Part shown: in pieces, positions 12,300 to 24,166 of the stretch
How the letters are laid out: each line of letters starts with the position of its first letter
Numbering within the stretch: position 1 is the stretch's first letter
NCBI GenBank assembly: GCA_965153455.1
Contig: OZ234493.1
Location: 31,610,213 to 31,674,212 of the forward strand
Origin: Sphagnum compactum
Lineage: Eukaryota > Bryophyta > Sphagnopsida > Sphagnales
Direction of reading: 5' to 3'
DNA: 64,000 nt
Program-made: the position numbers and the translations under genes
Notes under the pieces: model-generated
What the model saw: the letters and a program-made list of their open reading frames with translations, nothing else
The model's database searches: none
Told to the model about the DNA's origin: nothing

Positions 12300-12864
12300 T
12301 TTTATTGTGTAGTCTTAAGTTTTACCGACACCCATCCACAAAAAAAAAAAAAAAACAAAACAAAACAACAACATTTCTGTTATACATAATCATATAACTC
12401 TGCAGATTAGTTCAGTTGTCAAGTATTAAAGCTTTATCCACACCCAACCAAAAATAAACTAAAAAATCCAACATTCAACATACCTGCAGACTTCTTTGAC
12501 AAGCTCAAGTATGAAGTGTTGTTCCATCTTGTTTATAATTAGCAGTGGTTTTTTGTGCTGCAGCTATGGCGCAGAAGATGAGTACTACAGCTTGCATTCC
12601 GCTGCATACTGTCAAAATGTGTACCTTTCGTAGTTGTTTGCAAAACTTCTACATACTTTTGTCAAGTCATAAGTATTACTGGCTACTGAAGAAAAAAACA
12701 GCTCCCTGGAACATAAACCTAAAAGTGCTCAATGAGATCAACAAAGCAAACACTGTCCTCATGAATACTCTCAGTGCACGCCTTACAGTCTTTTCAGTGC
12801 AACAGAAAATTGAGCATGTCCACATTGTGTTACCGTCCAAGGTGTCTGTCTGTTTCAAGGTTGA
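12300..12864 (-). other. Downstream flank and probable 3' UTR of the B3 gene
   Basis: This stretch lies just downstream of the stop codon. Open frames on either strand (about 12545-12868) have no recognisable domain and overlap the gene's 3' end. I treat it as 3' UTR and flank. Confidence 0.4.
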
Positions 12865-15800
12865 TTAGCAATCCGCTGATTTGGCCATGTCCTGCTGCTT
12901 AAGATACTGAGCTAGGTCGGTTTCAGTCATGTATGTGTACTTGTATGTGAAGCCCTCAGGTTCCCAAGGAGGAGCTCCATCAGCTCCTGTACCTGTGACC
13001 TCAACTGGTTCTGCTTTTGGAATTTTCGGAAGATGTTCTGTTGTGGGTCTTACAGCAGCAAGACAAGTCATTTGAGGTTCACACTTCGGCACCTTCAGGG
13101 GGAGGACTTGTTTTCCTTCACTTGTTCCATTGGACATCAAAGGTCGTCTCTCTGAAGCCAAGCTTCGGGTTGAGCTTTTGGGATCTGGGGCACCGACATT
13201 ACCAGCATCCACTTGCAATCTCTGCTCCATCCTTCCCTGCTGAGATTTGGCTTTGCACTTCAACAGTGCTGAGTAAATTGCTTTTGTGGCTAGTTTTCTC
13301 AGTTGCTTTGTTGACACCTTTGAATCCAGCATCTGAGAACCACCGTTCTGCAGCTGGGAACCTGTTGCTGTAGCGCTGCCTGTTTCTTGGTTATGGTTTT
13401 CAAGGTTTGGCAGATTCATTTTTTCTGTTGCTCTTCTCAAGCCCATTGGCATTTCTGGTGTATATGGCTTTGGGTGCCTGTTGATTTGGTAATGTGTCCG
13501 CCAGTCATCAGGCCTGCAACTGGAGCCACCTTCGAGATCCACAACCCTGAAAATATGGACTCGGAAGACTGGGTTTTCTGGATTCCAGCTAAGGAACTCA
13601 AACACACAGACATCACCTTCCTCTAAGCAATGGGAGAGGGAAAAGCGCTTAAACGATTTCAAAAGCTTGGCCCGCTCGTTGACAGTCCATCGGGCCTTGA
13701 ATTTCTGGCCATGTACATCCAGAAGGGTAATTGTCACATGCTTTTGGGGGAGCAAGTCCTTGAAAGCGTTTGGCAATGTCTGCAAGAAACAGATACAAAC
13801 TGATACATATCAGCAGCATTTCACACAGTATCCATGCTAGGTGAATTAGCCAAACCTAGCAAACCCTAAATCCTAAACCCAAGACACCAACCCTGCATGC
13901 CCTTGTTTTGGAAACACCACTCTTAATCAAACCACACCCAAGAGGCCGTTCCTCCCTCTACACGACATGCCCTTCTCAAAGACATCACCTTCTTAATTGA
14001 CCTAGCCCTCTAGATGTTTCAGAACATGGTTAAGAAAAGAGAGCTTTCACTGAAATCTAGGAGTCATTCCTTTGTCCAAATTCAATGCAAATATCCAAGT
14101 AGAATAACCCTAAACTCACCACAATAAAATGGCGGTATACAGATGAGTTTGTCAGCACCACAACAGCACTTGGGTTTGCCGTCTTGAGAGCACGTGCAGC
14201 TGTTTCAGCCTGTCTCCTCTCCTTCTCTGTAACAGGGCGTCGAAGAGACAAAAATGATGTCTTCCCACCCTTTTGCAACATTGGGGACTTATAAGCTTCT
14301 GGCTGCCTTTCTCGAGGCATCTGCTCACTTCGGAAGCTTGCACACAGAGCATTCTTTTGAGTTGTCAGATTGTTAGCAAGTCCTCTGGATTTCAATGCTC
14401 TTGGAGGGCTATCTGGGTCATCCTCCATAACAATTGGGGAAATGTGAATGAGAAGAGTCAATTGTTTTGAATCAATCAACTCAAATACACACACATCGCC
14501 CTCTTCTAGTTTATGATCAGTCACGAACCTCTTCCATCCTGCACTGAACCGCTTTCCTCCAGCATTTACTAGCCACTTTGCTGGCCACTTCTGTCCAGCT
14601 GGGTCCTTCAGGATCGCATCTGTTGTTTTGTCTGGCATCTCCTTTAGTGATATAGGCTGAAGATACAATGGAATACCAATAATCTCAACTTCACCAGACA
14701 TTGATCCAGTACAGATGATGATCTCAAATGTTCCAGTACAAGTTTAGGGATTTGTATTGGATCAGCAGTTTCAGATGGTACCAACCAGATGCAGACCCAA
14801 CACAACCATGCAGCATCAGTACTCACTGCAAACCACAATGTAAAAAAGAAGGAAGAGTATATGGAGGAAATGATGAAATTTACCATTGAAAAGCCTGCAC
14901 AAACATGTGAAGGCTTCATAGTAACCAAGACACTGGGCTGTTTTGTCTGAATGGCATTTGCAGCCTCCCATGCCTTTTCCCTTTCCACTTCTGTGGGTGG
15001 TCGCCTTCGGGTTCGTGAAATTTTGCCAGATAGTCTTGTCTTACTACTAGGAAGTTTTTCTTGGTCTTGCACAGATGACCCACCCGCTTCTCCAAAACCT
15101 TCACCAAAATTAACATAACTGCTTTTCCGGAAAAAATGGACTTGAAGTGCAATCTCGTTGGGATTTTTGAGCTCAAAGACAAGAACATCGCCTTCTTCCA
15201 GGCCTTGCTCAATTGCAAATCTTTTCCACCCACCTGCAAGAGTTGTATTACTCATACATGGTTTCGATGTAACAGACCACCTATTGTCATCCGCATCCAC
15301 CAGCTGTATTTCAGCTTTCTGCTTCGGGAACCATTTTTTTGCAAAATCTTTGGGAAAGTACTACACCCCCACAAAAACATCCATACCCCAAAAAAGTCAC
15401 AACACACAAAAAATATCCAAAGCAGGAATTGAGCACAAAAGTTTTAGGGAAAGGGTCTTTCTGGGGTAAAGCAAAGACCTTTTCCATATGGCATTACAAG
15501 GACAGACATGCCACTCACCACACTGTTGTTCACAATGGCACTCCGGTTCACAACAAGAACTGTGCTTGGATTTTTGGACTTAAATGCATTAGCAGATTGT
15601 AAAGCTGCAAGTGTTGTTGTATCCATTTTCTGCAGGCTTCCTGAGAGTTTCTGGCTCCCTGTCACTGAAACTTCTTGTGGCAATCCATCACTGATACTGA
15701 AAGGACTATTTTCCATACATGCTTGAGAACCATTCATGCGAGAGTGTGGAGGAGTTGATGATTCATTTTCCTCAATTTTCTTCTTGTTTTCGGTATCAGA

Positions 15801-16830
15801 AACACCTCTGTTGCTACTACGAGGAGCCATACTTACTAGAGGTTCTTCCTCAACGTCCATCATACTCTTGGCATCCTCCTCTCGATCCTGACAATCTTTG
15901 AGTGTTTCTCCACTAGTTGTACAATGCTTCTTGGCATTTTGTAATAGGAATGGCTCCCCTTGACCTGCAGATTTTCTCTTCACACCACCTTTCATTTCTG
16001 TACGTGTAGGTGTCTTTACATGGGGAGATGGTTTTTTCTCCCCAGCAGATTGCATATGTGCAGGAGACACCCAATTCCCATCATCACCCACCTGGAGATT
16101 GTCCAATTTCTCACTTCCACCACCAGCAGTCATGGAAGGTGCAGAAAGCGGTTTTTCACACCCTGTTTTGTTGAAGATTTTGACAGTGAAGTAGGAATCA
16201 GCAATAAGAGTGCAAAGAATGTAGTCATCAACTTCAATGTTATGGTGGCGGAGAAATTGTCTCCATCCGGCACGTGCAAACCCAAAATGCTGATCATGTG
16301 AAAGACCCACGTCTATGGTATACCCCCCAGGCCCTTGCAGAACCACATTGTCTCCAACTCTGTAGCCATACTCTTCCATAAATATGATTGGAATCCGCTG
16401 CAGACCACAGCGTACATGAAGAAACATCAGCTGATTTTTCTTTGCAAAAACCCTCTTAACCAAATGAACAACAGACATGCCTACCTTAACAGTGTGGGTA
16501 GGAATGTCTGTCTGGCTCTAAATTTCTAGCACTATTGGCAGTGTATAGAGTGTGAGCATCATGGGGGGGTTGATGATTACAGGCATATCATAAACACGGG
16601 TTTAGGGTTACCATGAAGTTCTTCTTGATGTGGCTCATTCTAATGAGCTTCCAAAAGGAGGGTGTGCTCCTGGTTTGTTCCCCCACCTCCTCAGCTTTAC
16701 CATGAATTTCACGACATTTACAGGCGCAGATTCTGCATGCCCTGAACTCATCCCCATCAGCTGGGACGCCCTGCCCCTCCACCATTCTGTCTCCCAAGTT
16801 TTTGAAGCTTTTGTCTGATGATCGTATCAT
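12865..16830 (-). CDS. REM-type transcription factor with four B3 domains
   Basis: Predicted exons, 5' to 3' on the minus strand: 16612-16830, 15519-16397, 14884-15360, 14120-14656, 12865-13779. All four introns are phase 0 and the spliced frame stays open for 1008 aa, ending TAA. A Cys-rich CRICACKC motif at residues 32-39, followed by His at 43, recalls the N-terminus of Arabidopsis REM16-like proteins. Four B3 DNA-binding domains lie at about 58-155, 349-443, 508-598 and 688-783. Each carries the family signature GW(K/R)xF (SFKRF in the last) followed by LEEGDVCVFE or a variant; the first copy is the most divergent (IEVDDYILC). Ser/Lys-rich linkers separate the domains. A nuclear DNA-binding role is inferred from the family. 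The first exon could extend upstream, since no in-frame stop closely precedes 16830. Confidence 0.88.
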
Positions 16831-18250
16831 TCGGTTGGTAAACCAACGAAACCCAAGAGTTCTTCCACTATAGCAAGCACCTGCCAGTCACACCACACAC
16901 AGAAGATGATCCCAAACCCATTATGCACGTTATGATTCCAAATTTTTGAATCGAAAGCTCAACCAGACATTCCAAAAGACGGGTTGTTGCATCCCTGAAC
17001 AGATGCTGATCTACAACAACTCTGAACTTGTTGTAAAAGGGAAAATTCAAGATTTTGCAAAATTGTAATCCCAAAGGGGTTGGTTGTCTAGTGGGCTGTT
17101 CAAAGACAGAGCTTGCTCCAACCTCACAGGGTGGGTTGTGACAACAAAGAATGAATTGCATCCCAATTTGCATCCAGGACTCTACACTGTAACCCCGAAC
17201 CCTACGCTATATGTACTACAAAAACCACAAAATTTGTGATTCAGTACTACTGAGAACAGAAGACTAAACCAAAGGATTCAGATGCTACTGATATTGATTG
17301 ATATTGGTATCTGCTTGTTTCAATATCATAATTTGGCACTTGAGGGCAAAACTTTCATCAACTTCTTCTTCTGTTTCTGATTGGACTAGAGATGTGAGGT
17401 TGTCCTCCTGACCATCCTACTACTTCTTCCATGCTCAAGGTAGGTTTGTTCCTACAAAAACATTGTCAACAAGAAGAACTGAATTTTAGAACAACCCAAC
17501 TGTTTCAAACCATTCAGGGTTCAAAAATGGGCTTCCACTGTTGCTAAAACCCCAAGAAATCTCACCAGCTTTGCTTTGCTTTGCTTTGTCTTGAAGATGC
17601 TTATAATTCCCCCAAATCCCCCCCCCACCCACCCACCAAAATCTGTTTCAATACCTGCATCTGACAAGCACCCAAAACCTCTTCTTCACATCAGCAGCAG
17701 CAGCAGCAGCTGAGAGAGAGACTCACACATGCTGCTCACATCTTGAGAAGCCTTGGAAAAACCCATAGCCTCTACTAACTAACTAACTAACTAACAGACC
17801 AGTCCTGGAAGAAGCAGTAGTGGAAGAACGACGACTAACAGGGCTGAGAGTCTGAAGAAAACCCAATTGGGGGAGAACTTCCACGATATCAAACTCCAAG
17901 AGCAAAAATGAGGAACAAAGTTCACTTACAGTTGCAGCAATAATGCAGAAGAAGAAGAAGAAGAAGAAGAAAAAGAGAAAGAAGCTGAAAAACAATCCAA
18001 GAACGAGAGCTATGGTCGAAGACCACCATCTTCTTCGTCTGGAGCTACATTGACTCAAAGCTTCTTCAAGTGCAATAGGCAGCAAGCGAGCTTGGATTTG
18101 GTGGCAGGGAAGGGAGAGGGAGCGAGACCAGTGAACTCTGCAGTTGGCCCTGGAACCCTAATCTATGGATTTGTGTGTATGTGTGTGTGTGTTTTTATTT
18201 TCCCTTTCCTGGGGCTCTGCCCTTCATTCAGGGCAGAGACCAGACCCAGT
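16831..18250 (-). promoter_or_regulatory. 5' leader region and promoter of the B3 gene
   Basis: A strong minus-strand donor (CAACT|GTAAGTG, exon ending at 17930) suggests a noncoding first exon at about 17930-18180 joined to the coding exon near 16830-16890. The stretch holds a (CTAA)n tract at about 17777-17795, an (AAG)n tract at about 17948-17973 and a (TG)n tract near 18176-18191. An AACCCTAA telo-box-like element lies at about 18153. Exact transcript start is unknown. Confidence 0.4.
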
Positions 18251-18312
18251 TAATGAAGGTCAAGAACTCTCTCTAGAGACATTGCAATGCCCTCAAAAAT
18301 GGTCCAAAGTTT

Positions 18313-18321
18313 GGTATCCCT
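18313..18321. other. Left target-site duplication, 9 bp
   Basis: GGTATCCCT here is repeated exactly at 21841-21849, in direct orientation, bracketing the candidate Mutator-like element. Flanking bases differ, so the match is exactly nine bases. Confidence 0.6.
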
Positions 18322-18350
18322 CGCCAGAGTGAACCAGCAGCCACCAATGC

Positions 18351-18687
18351 ACTAGTTGGCCGTTCTGTCCACTGGATGGGTTGCGTTTTTTCATTTGGCG
18401 TCAGATGGGGTTCATCGCAGTCCATTTCTTTTGCACTAGTTGGCCGTTCTGTCCACTGGATGGGCTGCGTTTTTTCATTTGGCGTCAGATGGGGTTCATC
18501 GCAGTCCATTTCTTTTGCACTAGTTGGCCGTTCTGTCCACTGGATGGGCTGCGTTTTTTCATTTGGCGTCAAATGGGGTTCATCGCAGTCCATTTCTTTT
18601 GCACTAGTTGGCCGTTCTGTCCATTGGATGGGCTGCGTTTTTTCATTTGGCGTCAGATGGGGTTCATCGCAGTCCATTTCTTTTCGT
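18351..18687. repeat. 84-bp minisatellite, four copies
   Basis: Copies begin ACTAGTTGGCCGTTCTGTCC at 18351, 18435, 18519 and 18603, exactly 84 bp apart and nearly identical. As 84 is 28 codons, open frames run through all copies on both strands, giving a 28-residue repeat in each. That is a by-product of the period and not evidence of a protein. It abuts the left terminal inverted repeat of the candidate element. Confidence 0.95.
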
Positions 18688-18759
18688 TGCTTGCTGATCA
18701 TTGTACTTTTTTTTTTTTGGGTTTGTTTTTTGTTGTTTTTTACCTGGATCTGACCTCAC

Positions 18760-19440
18760 ACATAGCTACCCTGCTCACCTTGCTACCCTCATAAGTATTG
18801 TACCAACCTTTGGTACCTTACTAATTATCCCCTGTTGACATAGCTACCTTAATAACTAGTTATCCTAGTGACCTAACTACTATACTAATTATCTACCCTA
18901 CTAACCTAACTACCCTGTTAACTGCATACCCTACTGACTTAATTTCCTTACTAACCTAATCATTGTATTAACTACCTACCTTACTGACCTAATTATATTA
19001 TTGTTTAGTAACCCTATAAACGCAACCACCCTATTGACATAAATACTCTACAAACCTAGTCACCTTGATAAGGTATCTTGTTTCCTACGTACTAACTTGC
19101 CTATCTACCTAGCTACCTTGCTAGTGTAACTTTTTTTCTACCTATTCACATGCCTACCTACATGCTCACCTACTCTAATAACCTATTTACCTTGCTTTTT
19201 GAACTTCCTTTCTACTTACTAACCTACCTATTAACCCAACTACCTACCTATATACCTATTTACCTACCTACTCTAGCAACCTATCTACCTTGCTCCTTGA
19301 ACTTCCTTTCTACTTACTAACTTGCTTACTAACCCAACTACCTACTTATATACCTATTTACCTACCTATGCACCCAGCTTCCTACCTACCACTATGTTCA
19401 CCTACCTACCTATGTCTTTTACATAGTCAAATATCTAACT
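18760..19440. repeat. Degenerate CTAC/CTAA-rich tract
   Basis: About 680 bp consist mostly of irregular CCTACCTA, CTAACCTA and TACCTACC words with no fixed period. Near the other end of the candidate element (about 21300-21350 and 21655-21700) the complementary GGTAGG words occur, so the element is roughly symmetric in composition. No gene. Confidence 0.75.
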
Positions 19441-19692
19441 AATTACTTACTCGCTTTTCCCACCCCCCTAACCCCCAATCCTACTTATCAATTTATTAAA
19501 GTTCACCCTAGTTCATGGATGATGAACATAGGTCCCCATATGTAGGTATTACAGACATTTATAATGGAAACAATGTAATAATTGCAACCATTTTGGTTTA
19601 GTTAATGCATATTTTATTAAATTTTGTTTATCTAATTTATTTATGGAATGGACATTACAATACATTTTTTCATGTAATTATTATAAGTATGT

Positions 19693-20830
19693 ATTATTGG
19701 ATTATGGTTTAGGTTTAAAGTTGGGACACGTAAATTAGTTAACAAGTTTTTCAGAAATCTATAGTAATTAACCTAAACTAGGCTAAATTGGGCGGGGGGG
19801 GGGGGGGATTTTAGGGTTTAAACATATGTGAAGTAATACAATTTCATTTTATATCTTTTTCAAAGAGAGTGGAAGAAATTAGTTTGGAGAGATCACACAA
19901 AGGTAAAAGACATTTTATTTTTTTGGCTTTTTACAAAATTTATTTGATTGTTTTTTAATATTAAGGTTTTTTTTTGGTGAGTAAATCTTTGCAGTTTAAC
20001 AGTTTTAAAATTTGGTTTCTAAATTTTTTCCTATGTTTTTTTAAATTTTTTTGTCTTGCATTATATAATTTGTATACTTTGTATAGTTTTTTGGATTTAG
20101 GGCATGTATCATTAGGAATTTTTTTTGTTAGGGTTGTAATAGGGCTTATAGCAAAATATCATTTGAATTTTTAGAGTTATGCCTTATGATTTAATGTTTA
20201 AGAATTTGGTTCATATATATCAAAGTTTAAGGTTTATACTCTAGACTTTGCTCATTGTATTGATTTCTTAATATATCATTTGTTTAAATCTATAACATAA
20301 TTATGAATCTCCTTTGTTTCCATATGTTCCATACTTGTTAAAGTTCAATATTTCCTAACCCATTATTGTTTAAATGTAATACCCATATCATATTGTGATA
20401 ATTCATTAACCATGAAACATAAAAACATTTTTTTAATATTTGATTCCCCGCCAATACATCATGAAATTCATGTTTTCAACATTATTTATTCATTTTATAA
20501 TATGATTTAACATATATAAAAATGAACATAATGCAAAATTGGTCACATTGATGATATAAGGGGTTAAAGTTTAATGTAAAATTTACTATTTCATGTTAGA
20601 ATTATGGTTTAGGTTTAGAATTTAGGACATATAAATTAATTAACATTTTTTTTACAAGTCTATAATAATTAAAATAAATCTAGGGTACATTTTGGGCGGA
20701 ATTTTTAAGGCTTAAACATATGTAAAACAATGTAATGTCATTTTAAATTTTTTAAAGAAAGTGAAAGAACTTAACTTGGAAATATTACCAAATGGTAATA
20801 GATATATATATTTTTGTGTTTCCCTAAATG
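19693..20830. repeat. Diverged duplication, 900 bp apart
   Basis: The segment 19701-19930 and the segment 20601-20820 share ATTATGGTTTAGGTTTA, then GGGCGG, TTAAACATATGT and a following AAAG(A)GTG(G)AAG block in the same order and spacing. Many substitutions separate the copies, so the duplication is old. The first copy contains a G run at about 19793-19807. Confidence 0.7.
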
Positions 20831-21123
20831 CAATACCCATATTCAAGTTCGTTTGATATAACCTTTAGGTGATTTAGGTAACTTGAAGTGTAGACCCAAC
20901 CCTAAATGCAATACCCACATATAAGGTCATTTCGAAATAACCAGTATGTAGTTTGGGTGGCATTTAATGAAAACCAAAACTTATATACAATACCTGCATG
21001 CAAGTTCATTTTGAAATAATCCATAAATGATTTAGACAAACCTTAAATGAATAATCAACCCTAAATGCAATACCCACATGTAAGGTCACTTCAAAATAAG
21101 TGGTTTGGGTACCCAAAATATGT
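20826..21123. repeat. 78-80 bp tandem repeat, four degenerate copies
   Basis: The motif AAATGCAATACCCACAT followed by AAGGTCATTT-like sequence and AAATAA recurs at about 20826, 20904, 20983 and 21063. Copies are 70-80 percent alike by eye. It lies inside the candidate Mutator-like element. Confidence 0.8.
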
Positions 21124-21840
21124 GTTTTCACAAACGTAAATTAATTTTATGACAATTAATTATCATGAATAATAATGATTTGAATAACTTATCAACATAA
21201 AAATATATAATTAAAATAATAAATTCAATAATAAATTATTAATTTGATAGCAAGCTGTCGTGGCCTTCTTCGTTGCAATAGTAGCACAAAAAAAGATAAG
21301 AAAGGGAGGTAGGTAAGAGGGAGGTAGGAGGGGGGGGGAGGTAGGTAGGAAATAAAAACGTGAAAGAAGAAGACGATGGCATCTTCTTCTTCTCAAGCAG
21401 AAAAAAAAGAAAAACAAACATTGAGACAAAAAAATGCAAAGAAAGGAGGGAGCTTACCTTTCTTTCTCACTTTTGCGTTTGGGATGAAGTGCTCCTCTTG
21501 CCTTTTTCTCTTCACGTTCTTGCAATGTTGAGTTCTCCACGTTCCTACAATGTTGAGCTCTCCACCTTCCTCAAGCCTTGTGTCGTGAAGCTTTGTGCGG
21601 CTCAAGCTCAGGAGCTCTACTGAGCTTTCAAGATGGAATGAGTGGGAAATGAGGTGAGGGAGGTAGGAGGGTGAGGGGTAGGTAGGAGGGGGGGAAGCTA
21701 GGTAAAAGGGGAAAATTTTGGGGCAGAGAAGGGGGCTGAAAAATCCCTGGGCAAGGGAAGAGGATGGGTTTTTGGTTCATCCACAAAATGGGTTGAACGG
21801 CCTCATCCTCGACTGATGCATTGGTGGCTGCTGGTTAGCC

Positions 21841-21849
21841 GGTATCCCT
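21841..21849. other. Right target-site duplication, 9 bp
   Basis: Exact direct repeat of 18313-18321 (GGTATCCCT) immediately outside the right inverted repeat. Confidence 0.6.
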
Positions 21850-24166
21850 GCTTTGCTTTCTAAGGTCATGATGTGGGATCCACTTGGGCTTGACCATGCT
21901 AACCACCATGTATTTCTAGTCGAGTAGAGTTATCCGAGTAAAGTCACCCTGTCTTCACCCTCTCTTTGAGCCTCCTTTCATCCCCTATCCCTTCTTTCAG
22001 TGGTAGCCGCAAAGTAAGGAAATTTTATTAAATCTCAATATGAAATGCTGAAACTCAGCATTTAATTCACGAGGTTCGAGACTAATTATAGCAGTTGTAC
22101 AGGTAGGAGCAGTGAAATATATATAGCAGCAGCTGAGGCGATCAGGAAGAAGGAAAGTCAGGATGAAACTCAGTTTATCACAAAAGATGTTGGTTTTTTG
22201 GGGTTTACCCCTTTGTATGCTAATGTACTTTTTTGCAGGGTCTTTTTTTTTTAAATCTCACCCCGTGTATAAAACCAAACTCAGGGTTCTGGTGCTGTGT
22301 TTTCCTTACTTTATGGATAACTCTAGTATGTTGAATATTTCTCATCCTTATTATCGATGTCTTTGAAAGGGCATTGAAAGCCATTATTATTATTATGTGA
22401 CGATCCGATTGGTTTTCTTCTTCAAACTTGTGAGGTAGGTGGGTTGGTGAGCATCGACAAGAGCACTCAAACCAAATTTTCTGGCTGCATGTTGTTGGAA
22501 CCTAGTGTCCAAAAGATGATGACTTCGGGAAAAGAAAATTCTTGCATAATGGGCCCAAAAAAAGGCCTTTGTATCATCATCACCTCTACTTTTATTTTGG
22601 GACCAGAGAGTCCATTAGACGAAAGGAAGATCATGGAGGACAGATTGTCCTCTGGTACTGGCAGGGTTTAGGGTTTAGGGTTTAAGTGCTCAAGGCAGGC
22701 CGGATCCAAGGGGAGGGTCCGATGGTTTTTGGTGTCCAAACAAAACTTGAATCTCTCCTCTTGGCACATCCGATACACTAACAATTGTCAAAATCGGATT
22801 AGAAATGAGAAAGTTACAGCCCCTAAAGTAAAAAGGGGTCAAAAACTCAAAAAAAAAAAACAAACCACCAAACATTACAAAGGCTGGTTCCTGAAAAACA
22901 TCATCAAAAAAAAATAAATTCTTGCATATTGCTGTTGGGATTCAAAGATGATTTGTAGAACTTCAGGTGGCTCTCTCTTAGGGAACTTTAGGGGAACTTT
23001 AAAAATCGTTTAAAATGAATAAGAAATAAGAAAGTTATGAGATAATATGTATTATGAGAATTATGATGATGAGAATCAAAGCTCTTGTTGTACTGAAATC
23101 CATATAAGCACAATATTTTGTTGTGCACTCTGATGGGATTTTGCTAGATTGCTCGACAGCGCAAGGGAAAGATCGTTCATGATGATTTTTGCAAAGCAGT
23201 TTTAAGCTAGAACACTTTTGACACAGCTGACCGTAAGCAATTTGTAGCTGCAAATGGAAAAAAATGCTACATCTGGGTGGGTTCATGAGCAAAATTTACT
23301 TTCCAGTCTCTGTGCCAAGCACTGATTTTGGTTCACAAGATGTGTTGCAAGGTTTGACAAACTCTGTGCCTGAGTCATGCAGTGAAGTCGAGAGACATCA
23401 AGATAGATCTCAGTAAAGACTTGCCCAATGACACTCGGTAAGACATTCGGGAATCTGAGCACAACGAGTACCAGGGGAAAAGACACACTCTTGTGTGTAA
23501 ATTGTCCCTGCTTTCTCAATTGCTTAGACAAAGTCTCTCTATTCTACTTGTGCAGTTGTTCTGAATTAACAATTGTTGCAAAGATACAACAAGAGAGGAC
23601 AATTGCAGAATTCATACCTGTCTGAGAAAGCAGAAACCAAAATGCATGTGACATTTTACCTGGCTGCAGCTGCGGTGTTAAAAGTCCCCTCTTATCATCT
23701 AAAGACAACCAAGACTCTGCTGGTTCTTTGCAGACAATCACAGGATGCAAGAAGACAATAGGCACTGCTACTACTACTACTACTGTGGCCAGAACAATGC
23801 CAGACAAAACACCAAAGTTGGGAAAAAAGTTTAGAGAGACGGTTTGAGAGTATCACAGCTCTTCTTGCTGATACCTCTTACAACCTTTCTTTTCACAGGT
23901 GCAGAAGAATAGGTAAATGATTCTTCTTCTTCTTCTTCTTCTTCTTCTTGTTACAGATTTTGTAACAATTTCTCCGTGTAACGATTTTGTACAGCGCTAC
24001 AAAATAGTTGGCCAAGCAAGGATTTTGATAAATTTGTGTGCCTAAAGTTGGTAAATCTAGGACTTGGGTAGTATTACAAAGTGAGGAGACTTGAACATGG
24101 TGACCCAGTTCTTGTATCCCGACAGTTTCTGAGGATCGACCTACCCAGTTTTCCTTCATTTCTTTC
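21850..24166. other. Intergenic DNA and 3' flank of the MOM1-like gene
   Basis: I see no gene with recognisable domains. The right-hand part (about 23040-24166) has gene-like composition next to the stop at 24167 and probably includes 3' UTR; it contains a (TTC)n tract at about 23920-23948. A telomere-like island (TTTAGGG units) lies at about 22666-22684. Confidence 0.45.

Larger units (their letters stand above)
7100..12300. other. Long AT-rich intergenic region
   Basis: I see no supportable gene. The stretch contains T-rich runs (7140-7540), local duplications near 7575-7700, 7906-8140 and 11263-11391, a foldback at 8718-8863, and isolated telomere-like islands at about 8262-8276 and 11493-11516. 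A second copy of a GGAACATGATTTGTTTTGATG block occurs at about 11721 and 11803. Confidence 0.6.
18322..21840. mobile_element. Candidate non-autonomous Mutator-like element, about 3.5 kb
   Basis: The ends carry an inverted repeat: AACCAGCAGCCACCAATGCA at 18332-18351 and its reverse complement at 21816-21835, with weaker similarity continuing inward (a shared GGCCGTT block). A 9-bp direct repeat flanks the pair, the usual target-duplication size of Mutator-like elements. The outermost few bases do not match (about 10 bp on the left against 5 on the right), so one end has an indel or has decayed. No transposase is visible inside. The interior holds an 84-bp minisatellite, a CTAC-rich tract, a diverged 900-bp internal duplication and a 78-bp repeat. 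It sits just upstream of the B3 gene's predicted promoter. Confidence 0.55.

Noticed and set aside
17783-18085. 100-residue minus-strand frame with a Phe run
   Set aside because: It reads through an AAG microsatellite in the probable leader of the B3 gene; a strong donor at 17929 lies inside it.
18273-18701. 142-residue minus-strand frame with four copies of a 28-residue repeat
   Set aside because: It is created by the 84-bp minisatellite, whose period is a multiple of three. Two overlapping plus-strand frames are equally open, so this is not evidence of coding.
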